Assembly: GCF_004297125.1 (NCBI RefSeq)
Contig: NZ_SCVD01000040.1
Span: 186,001 to 250,000 of the forward strand
Length of the DNA: 64,000 bases
Reading direction: 5' to 3'
Source: Phenylobacterium sp.
GTDB taxonomy: Bacteria > Pseudomonadota > Alphaproteobacteria > Caulobacterales > Caulobacteraceae
Shown one piece after another: positions 63,686 through 64,000 of this stretch. Made by a program: the position numbers and the translations under genes. The notes beneath the pieces are model-generated. The model saw nothing but the letters and a program-made list of their open reading frames with translations. It searched no databases and was not told the origin of the DNA. Position 1 is the first letter of the stretch; the number at the start of each line of letters is the position of its first letter.

Positions 63686-64000
63686 TGACTTACGAAACCA
63701 TCAAGGTCCACGAGGCCGCTCCGGGCGTCACGGTCATCGCCTTCAACCGGCCGGACGCCGCCAACGCGCTCTCCACCCGGATGGGCCGCGAGTTGCTGGA
63801 GGTGTGGTCCAGGCTGCGCGCCGACGAGGCGCTGCGCTGCGTGATCCTGCGGGGCGAGGGCAAGCACTTCCAGGCCGGCGCCGATCTCAAGGAACGCAAC
63901 GGCATGACCGACGACGCCTGGGCCGAGCAGCACCGCCTGTTCGAGGCGATGATCCGCGCCCAGCTCGCCTGCCCGGTCCCGGTGATCGCCGCGGTGCAGG
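63685..64000 (+). CDS. Enoyl-CoA hydratase/isomerase family protein (3' partial)
   Basis: First 105 codons only; the gene leaves the window. VTVIAFNRPDAANALSTRMGREL and LRGEGKHFQAGADLKE are the crotonase N-terminal blocks forming the oxyanion hole (the G-A-D region). It starts in the stop of the acyl-CoA dehydrogenase gene. Probably the hydratase of the same catabolic pathway, for example methylglutaconyl-CoA or isohexenylglutaconyl-CoA hydratase (inference). The catalytic Glu region lies outside the window. Confidence 0.88.
   Translation, partial: MTYETIKVHEAAPGVTVIAFNRPDAANALSTRMGRELLEVWSRLRADEALRCVILRGEGKHFQAGADLKERNGMTDDAWAEQHRLFEAMIRAQLACPVPVIAAVQ

Overview
The window is compact, strongly GC-rich bacterial chromosome that reads as an alphaproteobacterium, most likely Caulobacterales (Caulobacter/Phenylobacterium-like). 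The reasons are the cpaB-C-E-F-G-H Tad pilus gene order, HWE and HisKA_2 sensor kinases, an EcfG-type stress promoter match (GGAAC-N17-CGTT), a large TonB receptor, many acyl-CoA metabolism genes, and translationally coupled ATGA/TGATG junctions. The genus is an inference. No rRNA, tRNA, CRISPR array, phage or complete insertion sequence was seen. No stretch over 300 bases lacks a gene. The first gene is cut at its 5' end and the last at its 3' end.

Layout. 1-2.7 kb: LysR fragment, acyl-CoA synthetase, DUF2177 membrane protein. 2.9-4.9 kb: HisKA_2 kinase coupled to a single-domain response regulator. 4.9-9 kb: divergent lipid-modification cluster (Cfa-like methyltransferase, DUF1295, FAD oxidoreductase, DUF1365). 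9-11.3 kb: LemA and two TPM-type proteins behind the EcfG-like promoter. 11.4-15.8 kb: HWE kinase, an IorAB-type molybdenum hydroxylase pair and a small methyltransferase. 15.8-18.9 kb: two tandem GPH-family transporters with matching promoter-like motifs. 18.9-21.5 kb: vWA/MoxR pair and an Ada-like zinc protein. 21.7-24.9 kb: lysine catabolism (ALDH7, saccharopine dehydrogenase) with a divergent Lrp regulator. 24.9-29.6 kb: PIG-L deacetylase, Gfo/Idh/MocA oxidoreductase, hybrid kinase. 29.6-33.6 kb: TonB receptor coupled to a CehA-type metallohydrolase.

33.8-35.4 kb: thiolase-like/DUF35 pair. 35.5-37.5 kb: Tat-exported flavin amine oxidase with an adjacent c-type cytochrome. 37.7-42.2 kb: exported Gfo/Idh/MocA protein and a run of small genes, including a Cys-rich secreted peptide, an internally duplicated acidic protein, DUF1810, an ArsR regulator, NIPSNAP and a 56-residue microprotein. 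42.3-46.2 kb: P450, aminoglycoside-type phosphotransferase and a coiled-coil protein in one operon, divergent from a DUF7064-like protein. 46.2-53 kb: Tad secretion genes lacking cpaD. 53-56.8 kb: aldo/keto reductase, CoA-transferase, thiolase. 56.8-64 kb: biotin carboxylase alpha/beta subunits and an acyl-CoA ligase, facing an acyl-CoA dehydrogenase and an enoyl-CoA hydratase (leucine/isovalerate- or acyclic-terpene-type catabolism).

The most unusual item is a roughly 430-bp unit at 62004-62435. A perfect 30-bp inverted repeat flanks and partly encodes a GxxExxY-type PD-(D/E)XK nuclease gene. The gene carries one in-frame TGA at codon 44, where relatives often have a Cys codon. A solo 28-bp copy of the repeat lies at 40773-40800. 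It looks like a small mobile cassette or its remnant.
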